DNA from: Schistosoma mansoni
Lineage: Eukaryota > Platyhelminthes > Trematoda > Strigeidida > Schistosomatidae
Assembly (NCBI RefSeq): GCF_000237925.1
Contig: NW_017386027.1
Span: 434,001-498,000, forward strand
DNA length: 64,000 nucleotides
Direction of reading: 5' to 3'
Shown: positions 11,205 through 22,800 of the stretch, piece by piece
Layout of the letters: each line of letters begins with the position of its first letter
How positions within the stretch are numbered: position 1 is the first letter of the stretch
The notes under the pieces: model-generated
Databases searched by the model: none
Told to the model about the DNA's origin: nothing
Seen by the model: only the letters and a program-made list of their open reading frames with translations
Position numbers and translations under genes: made by a program

Positions 11205-13030
11205 ATAAGCTTGCTTGCTTACTTACGCCTGTCACCCTTTCTGAAGGAGAATAGGCCGCCCACCAGTACTTTCCATCCAACCCTATCTCGGGAAATCCTT
11301 TCCAGTTGTTATTCACCCTTTTCGTGTCTGCTTCCAATTTCCTGTGCAATGTGTTCTTCGGCCTTCCTCTTTTCTGTTTCTCTTCATGATTCCAAGTTAG
11401 CGCTTGCCTCATGATGCAGTTTGATGGTTTCCGTAATATGTGTCCTATCCACTTCCAACGTCTTTTCCTAATTTCCTCTTCAGTTGGAAGATGGTTCGTT
11501 CTGTCCCACCGTAGGTTGTTGCTGATGGTATCCAGTCAACGGACATTGAGTGTCTTGTGCAAAATATTGTTTATAAATGCTTGTATAATTTTGATGATGG
11601 TTGTAGTAGTTCTCCAATTCTCAGCTCTGCACAATAGGACTGTCTTGACGTTCATATTTAAGATTCTGACTTTGATGTTAGTTGACAGTTGTTTTGGGTT
11701 TCATATGTTTTTTTCAACTGTAGGAATACTGCCCTTACTTTACTAACCCTCGCATTTGCATCTGCATCAGATCCTCCTTGTTCATCAATGATGCCCCCCA
11801 GGTATGTAAAACTCTCCACCTCTACCGTAATTTCTCCATCAAGTGTAGTTGATTTGGTGTTCTTCATGTTGTATTTGAGGATCTTGCTTCCTCCCTTGTA
11901 TTGTTGAGACCTACTGCTGCAACACTAGTTGTCTTCATTTGCATTTGTTCGTGTGTGTGGGACAAAAGGACGAGGTCATCTGCGAGGTCCAAATCGTCTA
12001 GTTGCATCCAAACAGTCCATTGTATTCCTGGTCTCCGCTTGAATGTGAAAACCTTCATAACCGAGTCAACCACCAGAAGAAGAAGTGTAAGCAGCCTTGT
12101 CTGACACCAAAGCTCACTTGGAATGTATGTGTCAGCTGTCTTCCATGCACGACTTTGCAGTGAAGTCCGTTGTATGAATTCTGGATCATGTTGACATTCT
12201 TCTCAGGTACACTATATTGTTAAAAAAGTCTCATAAGGTTATCTTAACCACCCTGCCAAATGATTTCTCCTAATCAAGGAAGTTGATGTATAGTGACGAG
12301 TTCCACTCAGCTGACTGTTCAACGATTATCAGTAGTGCGACAAGACCGGTCCTTACGGAATCCAGCCTGTTGATCTCAAAGCTGGGCGTCTACTGAACCA
12401 TCCATTCGGTTCAGTAATATTATGTTGAAGACTTTTTCTGGTACTGACAGTAGTGTGATTCCTATGTGGTTCCCACATTTTCTCAAATCACCTTTCTTTA
12501 GTACCTTGGTGAGGTGTCCTTCTTTCCAGTCCGTGGGCACTTATTCTTCCTCCCAAATCTTCCTGAATAGAACATGATGCATACTTGCAGTTACTCTTCT
12601 GTCAGACTTCAGAGCTTCAGCTGGTATACTCTCAGGTCCAGCCGCTTTCTTGTTCTTGATTTGCCTGATGACTTTCCTGATTTCTTCCGTCGCTGGTGGA
12701 GTGACATCTATAGGAATGTTTGTAGGTGCTAATTCGATGTCCGAGGGCTTCAATCATACAGGTCTATTCAAGAGTTCCTCGAAGTATTCCACGCATCTGT
12801 TCTTCTTCTGTTGAATCTCGGTGATTGTCTTGCTTTCTTTGTCCCTGACCGGTCTCTCTGGTCTACAATATTTCCCTCCTAGTTTCTTCGTTGTGTCGTA
12901 TAGCTGTTCCATATTTCCTTTTCATGAAACTTTTTATACTGCCATCGCTAGGCCTTCCATGTATTTCTGCTAGTCGGTTCTAGCGCTCTCCTTCACCTAC
13001 TTGTTTGCTTCTAAGCGTCCAGTGAGGATG
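11205..13030 (-). mobile_element. LINE-T non-LTR retrotransposon, 5'-truncated
   Basis: Minus-strand pieces of one RT ORF appear in order. Near 12.54-12.75 kb is IRKVIRQIKNKKAAGPESIP (fingers region). Near 11.95 kb is LADDLVLLSH, the RT motif C 'xADD' box. Near 11.7-11.85 kb is VESFTYLGGIIDEQGGSDAD. At 11.2-11.4 kb is [19 protein letters not shown]. The 3' end falls at the 'ttacttacgcctgt' block at about 11207. Several frame changes and stops split the ORF, so it is inactive. The 39.0-41.1 kb copy is its opposite-strand relative. Confidence 0.9.
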
Positions 13031-13790
13031 CCATAGGTATTGTAGTTTGACAGCACTTTACCAGTAACATGTTCTATAATTGAATCGTGCCCACCAAGTA
13101 AACCAAAAGTCAGAAGCGAGGAGGTTGGAAGATATATTTGATAGATTATCAATTTATCAAGAAGTGAATGATCTAAACTGACTAATGATCGCAGGAGAAG
13201 TTGAGCACGGCGTTCGCACCCGTGATCTGGTGCGGATGCATGACCGAGAGCCTTCAGCCAGGTGAGTCCTGTTATATCCTGGTGAAGACATAAGTACGGG
13301 TAACTCCCAGGATCTATTGATTGACTATTATTCTATATTTATTCTTATCGTTTGACTATTGTGTAACTAGATTGTGTACATCTATATTCATCTTATTATA
13401 AGCTTTATTTTGACCTATGGATTATTATTATTATACTGATGATGCAACGGATATTCTAGTTTTACAACTGGATACCAGTAGCACCTTCTATGTTCGGTCG
13501 TTCCCAGTCAGATAGAAATCAGAAGTCAGACGAGAGGAGGCAGGAAAGATATATTTGATTCGTTACCAATATATCGAGGACCTTTTCTATGAGCTGGCTA
13601 ATGAAACGTAGGAGCTGTGTCCCACGCCGAGTCGAAACGTGATCTGGTGCGGATGCATGACCGAAAGCCTTCAGCTAAACAAGTCCACTTAAACAACGTG
13701 GTCAGCATCCAATGTCGAACACTTTATGAGCTATTGATTTTGGGGAATTATTTACAGCTACAATACGATTTACTGTTCTTAAATTATAAT
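13030..13790 (+). repeat. Family D repeat, partial tandem
   Basis: One block occurs twice in direct order. Unit 1 covers about 13030-13270 and unit 2 about 13435-13790. Both run from a 'ttctagttttacaa'-like start through 'aagatatatttgat' to 'gtgatctggtgcggatgcat'. The piece between them begins 'tgttatatcctggtg', which looks LTR-like. A close relative lies inverted at 50408-50745. Treated as a retroelement fossil of uncertain class. Confidence 0.5.
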
Positions 13791-14139
13791 CAGTTTATTG
13801 ATTATTGTACCCTACGTTCACAGCCACATTCGACTTGATCTTGTACAAATATCATTTTCTATTTCATGGTGTGATGAGGCCTGACTATCTGTTATGTAAA
13901 CTGAGTATGTTTGAAATTAATGATTCGCATAACGTAAGCCGTAATTGGTGTTCTGGAATCAATTGGAAAGGCTAGGTGGACAAGGGACCAATAAGGACGC
14001 TAGGCTGTTAATACCAGTTGAACGTCATTGATTTGGCACACTGCTAAGATTTGATAAGACGTATTTTGATTGGTGGATAATTAAGATGATAAAAGCCGGA
14101 CATAGAATCACAACGAATTGGCAATGGCCTTCTTTTATA

Positions 14140-14275
14140 AAGTCACAACAAATTGGTGACTTTTTTTTATAAAGTTACAACGAGTCCATTAAAACCAATG
14201 TGGTTAGCGTCCAATGTCAAACACTTACAGAGCTATTGATTTTGGGGATTTATTTACCGCCACATCACCTGGTGC
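14140..14275 (+). repeat. Family D fragment
   Basis: Shares 'aaccaatgtggttagcgtcc' and 'gagctattgattttgggg' with the longer family D copies. Confidence 0.5.
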
Positions 14276-17200
14276 TTCGAATTTCTCTTCTCTTGACAGG
14301 CTGTTGTTAATTTCCGTCCTTTCGTCAGATCTTTGTTTATAATTCGGTCAGTAATTACAGGGCATCTTCACAGAACTTTATTCTTAGTCTCTAAAACAAA
14401 CACATCATAAATTCGTATCCATTAACAACGTAGTTCAGTTACCATACTCGTAGGTAACATACTTCGCTCCCCTCAGAAGAATATGTCACTGATTATGTGA
14501 CACTAACAGTGACGTTTTATAAATTTCCTGTATATGTTCGGAAAGCAAGAAGAAAAGGGTATCAACGCCAATTACTACCCGCATAAATTTTGTTTCTCGT
14601 GCAATTTACACAATAATAAGCCAGTCCCGTAAAAAATTACGGCACTTATGAAGGTCAGAACCGTTTATGGTTGTATATTGTTGACTTGTATAATTTTCAA
14701 AAATAATCTAATGCAGAATTGCCTCAACCTGCATTTTTTAAAACAAATATCAGACAAACATGTTCATTACCACTCTAATTAGGGTGCTAAATCAAACGTT
14801 TAAGAGTTCACTTCTTCCTTAAAAATTCGACAGTGGTCCATACCTAACTTGATAAATAGTGAATCTCACTTGCTTGGGTTTACGTTGTTACAAATAACTA
14901 CATTAATTTGACGTAACATTCACCCAGGCAGTGAACAACAACTACATTTAATTACTAAATATTTGGGGTTAAAGCATATGTAACAAGCACAAACATCACG
15001 AAAACTGGCGCGTGACGGAAAAATGCTGTTATTTGCTGATAACTAACGATATCAAAAATACTCAACAACATGTAACTTGTGCACGAGAACATATAGCTTA
15101 CCTTTATTGTTCGAATGGCTAATAAATCATCTCCACTGGACAACAATAGGAAAGAGCGAATCTGGAATATATGATTTATTCGTGCTATACATTTCAAACA
15201 ATCTGGTCACACATATACTTGTATAGGCACTATATCTAAGTGCACGTAGCTACATATGCAAGCAGTGGTTGATAATAAAAGTGAGAACTAGTTTTACAGA
15301 CAGATTATTACTAATAAGGAGTTTGATGTATAACTTTTTACTTGAAAATGAGCAAAATTGATGCTAAACTCCATAGAGCTGCACCTATGGGAAACAGCAG
15401 AACTCAGGGATCCTGAAGTCCTTGTGTTTTTTTAAGAAAATTCCTCAAAAATATATGAACCCTTCGGTTAGCGGTTTCAGCAAATGCGTTGGCATTAATT
15501 TCAGTTTGTACGTAGTGTAAGATTCATTTCGTAGGTTTGATGTGTGAAAATTCCTCCATGCATACATTTGCAGCCCAGTCAAGCATACGTACCAGATGAA
15601 GAGTAGGTATGCCGTATTGCACATTCCTCACAACAACTGGCAAGCTTAAATCATACATTTCTCGACACACCAATATATCTTCTGACCGATTCATTCCAGG
15701 TTTCTAATTTCAATGGTTCTAAGATCGTTGATGAAGCCGTTACGGACAACGATGTTGTCAAGCCTTGGACATACTTGACATTGGAAGTGACCTGGTTTAC
15801 CACACAATAAACTGTGAGTTTGTTTCCTGTTATAACGTTACATATATCTACATATATACTACATGTTGTGGTGTTATTTTCATGATCTCAGAATTTTTCG
15901 TGTATCTATAATTTCATTTATACCTTAATAAGTCGAGAACTCGAGCCTGAGCTGTTGGAGATTAAGGTCACGACCTCTTATTTGCAACAACCTCTTATTT
16001 TACCGAAGCCTGGCACTACTATAAAAGAGCTGACTTTCGGGTACACGGTGTGACGGAAGGTAAACGAAAGACCGATCGCCGCTCACGGTTAAAGTCACGT
16101 TTAACTGTATGTGGGTATAAACAAATACATTCAAAGCATTTTTGTTGTAGCGAATGTGTCAGCCATAATCATTGGTGTTCATATGTTGTAACAGTGCGAC
16201 TTACTTGTCAACTCTAGGTAACGGAGGTTAGCAGACGGATATAATAGATTTTCTGTTGGTGGAGCTTCAGTTTCCGACTACACCTTATGCCAGATCCCAA
16301 TCAAAATTTTAATCTGTCTATACTTTCAGCTGATACTCGACGAGCATTCTGAAAGGTACAGAACACCACTACCATCACGGTGCGTGACCAGCAATATTTT
16401 GCGCAACATCTTGACTACAGGACCATCCTTATTCTTTAACGGACGTCATTTATCTTTTGAAATGCTAAGATCGACCAAACAAATAATTCGATAATATGAT
16501 GAATTTAGGAGTTATTTGGCCATCAAACGGCCAATGGCACTGTCTTTGTATTTGATAACTAAAAACTATAAAAACGACTGGTATCTGACTGTTGATTATT
16601 GGTGACTTAATACAAAGATCACTTTCAGTGGTCACCCGTTACCGAGAATTCATGACCTGACTGCCACCCTAAAAGGTAAAATTTTCCTTTTGAAAATCCA
16701 TGGCCGCGGACGATACTCCCATAAAGGCTATTATCTTTCCCCTTGGATTTTACGAATTTTCTTGAACAAAGCTATGTTTCAAACAGTTAGTCACGGATAC
16801 CATTTGACTGTATTAATCGTTAACAATATCCATGCTAGTACCTCGTTGGGCACGTTTTATTCTTACCAAAACTTACGTCGTGCTTTATTTGTTGTCATTA
16901 TGGTTTATAATAATAATTACTTGTAACTTCACATAAACGAGTATCTAAGCTTAATGTCTTTCTTACCACAAAAAACAAGGCAAGTTTCCTGTGACGTGCG
17001 AGTTACCAACTTAAGAAAGGCCTCTACTCATGGTCAAACATGCTCACTCAGATTCCAAATACATCAACCATTCAAATATCTATCTGATTCCTCGGGAATA
17101 ACGAAGTCGAAGATATTAGATATTGAAAGTAAAGTTTAAAACTCGTAGAGCGTCTTTTAACCCTCCCGTTGCTTAAGGTAATATATATATATATATATTA

Positions 17201-18317
17201 TTGACCAACTAGTCTTATTATTAATAATAATAACCTAGTTGACCCATATCAATCTCAATTTTCATGGTGTCTAAAAAATAGACTATCGCTAAGACTGTTC
17301 TTCTAGATGATCGGGCTCATATGAAACAAATTTGTTTCCTTAAGGAACGAGGCATAACTATGAAAATTGTCTATTTTGAGTCAAACATGTACTAGATCGG
17401 TAGAATCAAACGATATTGAAGGAACGACAGCATATTATTTGCAGAATTTTAGACACTGCCGCGGATAACTTCTATTTTATCAGAAATTAAATGATCTCTC
17501 CTTAAATCTAGTTCTTATGAATTCTAAAGCAGACATAGGTATCCGTTGTCCCATCATATAATACGTGTGACATGTTATGTCAGCAAACCTGTAAAAAACA
17601 CCTGCTGTTAACCTATCATGCATCATCAGTGATGTCAGTTCCTGATTAAACCGCCTGCTCTAAACGATACCTAATCTTAACCACAGTTTCCTAAGCTCAT
17701 TTCTAGCCTTAAATTTTACTTACAGCCCCTAGAACTCAGTTACTCAGGAAATATCTACTAGTTTTCAGTGCTAAGCTTTTATGGCTTAATAAAAATAATT
17801 CAATATATTCACATCCATTAATTATGTCGAAACTGTATTTTTGGGTATGTGGAATCTACAAATCGTATATTTATGATATCAGCTTTAAAATTTACACATT
17901 GGCCTCTGTTCATAGACTTTCAGTATGTTCCAGTTGAGCGAAATGAAGTGATATGTCCAAGACTACGATGTCTTAGAAATTTTGACCGATTTGTCCGTTG
18001 AAATTTATTACTTGCTACTGTAAATTGCTGTAAAAAAAAACATCTCTCTGCTTGGCAGATTGTTCGTTTTGGGTTGTTCATGTTGTACACCTCTACTGAT
18101 CAAATAAACTCATTATTTTAGTTACTGCTCTCTAAACCCATTCCAGCGTATTTACAGCTAGTACTTCCTACTTGAACCCCACATCCCAAATGCGATCCAG
18201 ATTATATCTTGTATTATATTTTGAACACTACCTGTTCCATGTCCCCAAGTGCCTTATATTCTTTCCACAAGATCCAAAGACCTTTAGCAGCGGCCACTTT
18301 AAAGTTATCCATTGTTC
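14276..18317. other. Large stretch without recognised gene
   Basis: About 4 kb with no protein motif, splice-framed exon or member of the families seen elsewhere. It includes a (TA)n run at 17179-17200. It could be intergenic, or intron of a gene outside the window. Confidence 0.4.
17179..17200. repeat. (TA)n microsatellite
   Basis: About 11 TA units. Similar short runs occur near 20875 and 25225. Confidence 0.9.
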
Positions 18318-18331
18318 TGATACCGTTATTT

Positions 18332-18404
18332 TTATTTAAACACATAAATATTGGTACAAGGAAGCACCAGATATATATGCGCCGCACAAATCTCATTTGA
18401 CTTG
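18332..18404 (-). mobile_element. Short SINE-A 3' insert with target duplication
   Basis: Only the 3' 73 bases of SINE-A are present, flanked by the perfect 14-bp direct repeat tgataccgttattt (18318-18331 and 18405-18418). Severe 5' truncation plus a target duplication is the mark of target-primed reverse transcription. Confidence 0.92.
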
Positions 18405-18419
18405 TGATACCGTTATTTA

Positions 18420-19422
18420 TCCATCGTCAGCTTATTAGTTTCACAGGGTTTTTTATTTTCAGCTTGATAATAAATTTGTTTGGAAGAGGTCCCTTTGCTT
18501 ATCTCTGTGCCTTTAATGTTTGGTAATTATATTTCTGTTAAAGAATATGTAAACACTACTAGTTCGCTTAAGTGTAATATTCAATAACATTCCATGCTAA
18601 TAAGCTAGGTAGTTTCACAGTCCGTGTCTATTTATTTAAGGTGGACCAACAAGTAGATAACCAATCATTCAGTATTATATCATAAAATTATCACTTTCAA
18701 AAGCGTTACAGATAATGGAAATCCGCATCAATGTAACATTGCCCTTCTGTTATGCAATTTTGTACTTCTATATTACTGAATTCCTGTCACTCGTCTTAAA
18801 TTCTAGGCAGGTATTGTTGGTCTTGCGCCAAATAATTCTTGTCTTTTTATTTATTTCGCACCATATATGTAGCAATGTTATTCATGTAGTCGCCTTTATG
18901 TGGGACATGAAGAACTTCTGATCCCTCGTATTCTTCTCTCTTATCACATGTAGCCTCAATTTTGATATGTTGTGGGTCGTATAGTTTCCGCTTGCCTTGC
19001 GAGAATCTCCTAGTTGGTCGCACATATGCAAACAACTAAATGTTCCTGGAATCATGATAGGAAGCAAATGCAAGTGACTTGAAATATTTGGTATTAGTAG
19101 TACTCTGATTACATCAGACCACAACTTTCCTTATTATATGGTTACATTCAGTGTATATTTCTCTGCACCATGTAAAATAGGCAATATTAAAAATCCCCAT
19201 GAAATAGGAAGTAGTTATGTAACATATTTGTATGTCTATGATCTGTTTTTTTGCTGACCATTTTGACATTCATTTCATACTTTCTCCATGGATTTAATGG
19301 TTTCTGATTGTATACCTATTACACCTTTCCCAAACGTGGTCGAATAAAATTATCGCAAGATCAACATGTAAAACTTATTGGTTGTCAGTATATTTACAAA
19401 TAATTTCGATCTAAATTTTAAT
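18420..19422. other. WARS2 upstream region, nothing firm
   Basis: Upstream of WARS2 exon 1. No promoter element can be called. Open frames here have no recognisable domain. Confidence 0.35.
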
Positions 19423-19437
19423 TACAATATATTTTAG
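19423..19437 (+). promoter_or_regulatory. Splice acceptor abutting the WARS2 start codon
   Basis: The T-rich 'acaatatattttag' sits directly before the ATG at 19438. It could be the acceptor of a 5'UTR intron or a spliced-leader trans-splice site, which is established in schistosomes. The sequence alone cannot separate these. Confidence 0.45.
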
Positions 19438-19863
19438 ATGCTTAATCAGTGCTTTAGTTTAAGACCTTTGAGGAATGTTTATCGTCACGTGAATCCAATT
19501 CATCACATCTTACCTTCTCAACAGGTACTTTTAAATGCAGCATCTAGACGGAATGCTTTCGCAGTTACCGGTATTCAACCAAGTGGTAAACCTCACCTCG
19601 GAAATTATCTTGGGGTCATAAAACCGTGTGTCACGTATTGTCGTGATAGTGATGTATCACAATTTTTTATGCTAATCGCAGATTTACATTCTCTTACATC
19701 AAACAATTGTAATGACCTAAAGCATGGTATTCATGAACTTGTGGCTACTCTGCTCGCATGTGGATTTGAAGCAAATTCTTTAAAGCAAATAATATTCCTT
19801 CAATCCTCTGTACCTGGACATACTGAACTAGCATGGATTTTATCATCAGTTTGCTCGGTCTTG
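19438..19863 (+). CDS. WARS2: WARS2 exon 1
   Basis: 142 codons: targeting peptide, HLGN motif and the first half of the Rossmann domain. The donor is gtaaga after ...SSVCSVL. The ATG is the first in frame after a splice-acceptor-like site, so it is the likely start. Confidence 0.92.
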
Positions 19864-22800
19864 GTAAGAGAGTTCCAACCATTTCCCTCGTTCAGAACTT
19901 TAGTCTCATTGTTTGAGCTCTATGCTTTGATAAAAGTCTTGTCTTTTCGGAATCATTTAGGATTTTGAGTTATTAAGTAGTTAGTTGCGATAAGGATTGA
20001 GCATAATTTAATTCTTTTGGAGGACAGAAAGTCATTGATCAAAACGAATAAGGATAAAAGTAATGTAGCAAAAAGGTGGACACGGAGTAAATTTAGAAAG
20101 TGTGATAATGTCATCATTATTTGCTATTCAACGAGAAGTCTTGAATGCTGATTAAGATGATAAACGATTATATTCTGTGAAACAAGAGATTATTCAAGAG
20201 AATTGATAAAGAAGTAAGGTTTTGGTAATGATTAATTGACAGACGTCAAACAATAAAGAAACATGAGTTTACTTGCCTCAAATTGATATGTTTTGTAAAC
20301 TCTAAGAGTTTGGTCAAAAGATTATGTATATAGCTCAGAATGACTCATTGCCAGACTATTATGGATATTCGTCTTTGGCATGTTTTTAGTGCTACTTCTC
20401 AAAGGATATTGACATTTAGTTTGAATGATCATATGGAAGAATCATTTCCAGTTGTTAAACAAAATGAAGATGTTTTGACATAGAAAATTTTCTTTTCGAC
20501 GATATCATTTACTAGAGCTGTACGATCGTATTGATGGTTATTTTTTACGTCTGGTGGTCTGTAATAAACATGAAGAATCATTGAGTAATTAACGTCTCCA
20601 GTTCCACAGTAATGATACTTCCTGTTTACAACATGATTGCTGTCCGTAAAAAATTAATCTTGATCACGATCTCACTACTATTAAAAGTTATTAGTAGTAA
20701 TAATGAGAGAGCCACCAGGTTACATGACTATACTAACTACTTCTCCTTAATGTACAAGTTACTAGAGAGTACCTTCATTTAAGCCTATCAGCTCTTTTGT
20801 CATTTCAGAGGCTATACTATGTACACAGAACGCATATTATTTTGTACATTCGTATTACAGAAGCCAATTGTCTTGTATATATATATATATGATTATACAT
20901 GTTTTCCGTGGTACTGAATTTTCCGAACTGATTGATTTAATTACTGAACTTCCATCGTCATGCTGGGCAACATCTTCACCGCTTACTTCGTGTAAGAGTA
21001 TTTTCAAAATAATGTAAGGTCATAATGGAATCACGAAGTGAATAACATTATTTGCGAGGAAAACCAAATGTTTATTTTTATCACCACTCACTGGAAGTAC
21101 CTTTTTCATTCTTATTGATTTAACCACATAAATATTGGTACAAGGAAGCACCAGACACATATGCGCCACACAAATCTCATTTGATTTCTGTGAGGGCTGT
21201 GATACTGCCCAGGTTCCCAAACTGAAGCAGGTGCTTTTCTTAAGGGGCCACACCCGGATCCTTTGACCTAAAGATCTGATCCACAAGGCAGTGGAGCATC
21301 GTGAGGAGATGCAGTCCCATGGTAGCCGGTGACCAACGATAAGTTCATACGCCATTTGTTTCCTCAGGATCCTGGAGCCCATGTGCAACATTGGTTTGGA
21401 ATCAGAGTTTTTCAACTGCCCTAGGTGAACTTTCCGTGTCCACCAACCCGGTTATAGCGCCGGACATTCGCTTTTCGTCCTGTCAATTTCGTAAACAACA
21501 CCCACATTGCGAGAAGGCAGTGAGTAGGACTTCCCTGACAGAGGCTATATACTCGTGGCCATGTAAGAGCATTTGGAGAGGGAGAGCTGATTCTCCCCAC
21601 TCTTGGCCGTACCAGGGCATTTGGGGGCACCTTTCTGATACTTCGGAAAGTATCATGTTCTCCCAGATATTATGCACTACACAGTATGGCTATTGTAAGT
21701 AAATATTTAGAGTAGATATATGTAGGCATAAACTCATTTTGACCATCATTATTAATACTTAACTTATTTATAATGTATAAGATCATACTAACCTTTAAAC
21801 CACACTATTCGAATAAATGTTAATGACTTTATTAAGTTGTCCAAAACTAATTCAGATGGAACAGAATTCAAACGTGAAACTTTCTGATGGGAAACTGATC
21901 GTTTTCATCACTAATTCTTCTCTTAACTTTGTTGTTTATTGCTAAACAAGATGTTTCATGATAATGCTCTACATGTAATTCCGTTAATCAACAAAATTCC
22001 ATCTAATCTGGTGGACACGGAAAGTCCACCTAGGGCAGTTGGAAAACCCTAATTCCAAACCAGTGGTGCACATGGGCTCCAGGATCCTGAGGAAACAAAT
22101 GGCGTATGAACTTATCGTTGGTCACCGGCTACCATGGGACTGCATCTCCTCACGATGCTCCACTGCCTTGTGGATCAGATCTTTAGGTCAAAGGATCCGG
22201 GTGTGGCCCCTTAAGAAAAGCACCTGCTTCAGTTTGGGAACCTGGGCAGTATCACAGCCCTCACAGAAATCAAATGAGATTTGTATGGCGCATATGTATC
22301 TGGTGCTTCCTTGTACCAATATTTATGTGTTCAAATATAACATATATATAAATCTGAAACGAACTAATATGTTCAATCTCATAATTTATTCTTATACCGT
22401 TAGTTATTGATTGAACAATATCTCGTTATGACTATTTTAGTGTTATTCCATCGAATGTCTTTTTGTTACAGAGGTTAGCTCATTTACCTCAATGGAGAGA
22501 AAAATGTGGATATTTTGACTCAGTATCTGATGTATCTACCAACAATACCTCACCAATAAATAATATCCCTGATAATGCTTCTGTTGGTTTATTTACTTAT
22601 CCTACTTTACAAGCTGCTGATATACTACTTTATGGAGCACATTTAGTTCCTGTTGGAGCTGATCAAATAACTCATATTGAATTAGCACGTGATCTAGTTC
22701 GATCAGCTGTACATAAATGGCCATCATTATCATCTATTTTACATTTACCTAATAGTCTTATTTTTAATGCACCTAAAGTAAGTCATTCCATGTTACATTT

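Noticed and set aside
19864-19968. Continuation of WARS2 exon 1 frame to a stop
   Set aside because: Alignment to human WARS2 continues without gap only if splicing occurs at 19863 to 22472.
21020-22410. Similar open frames of 131 and 123 residues on opposite strands
   Set aside because: Both are shadow translations of SINE-A copies; the same frames recur, broken, in other copies.
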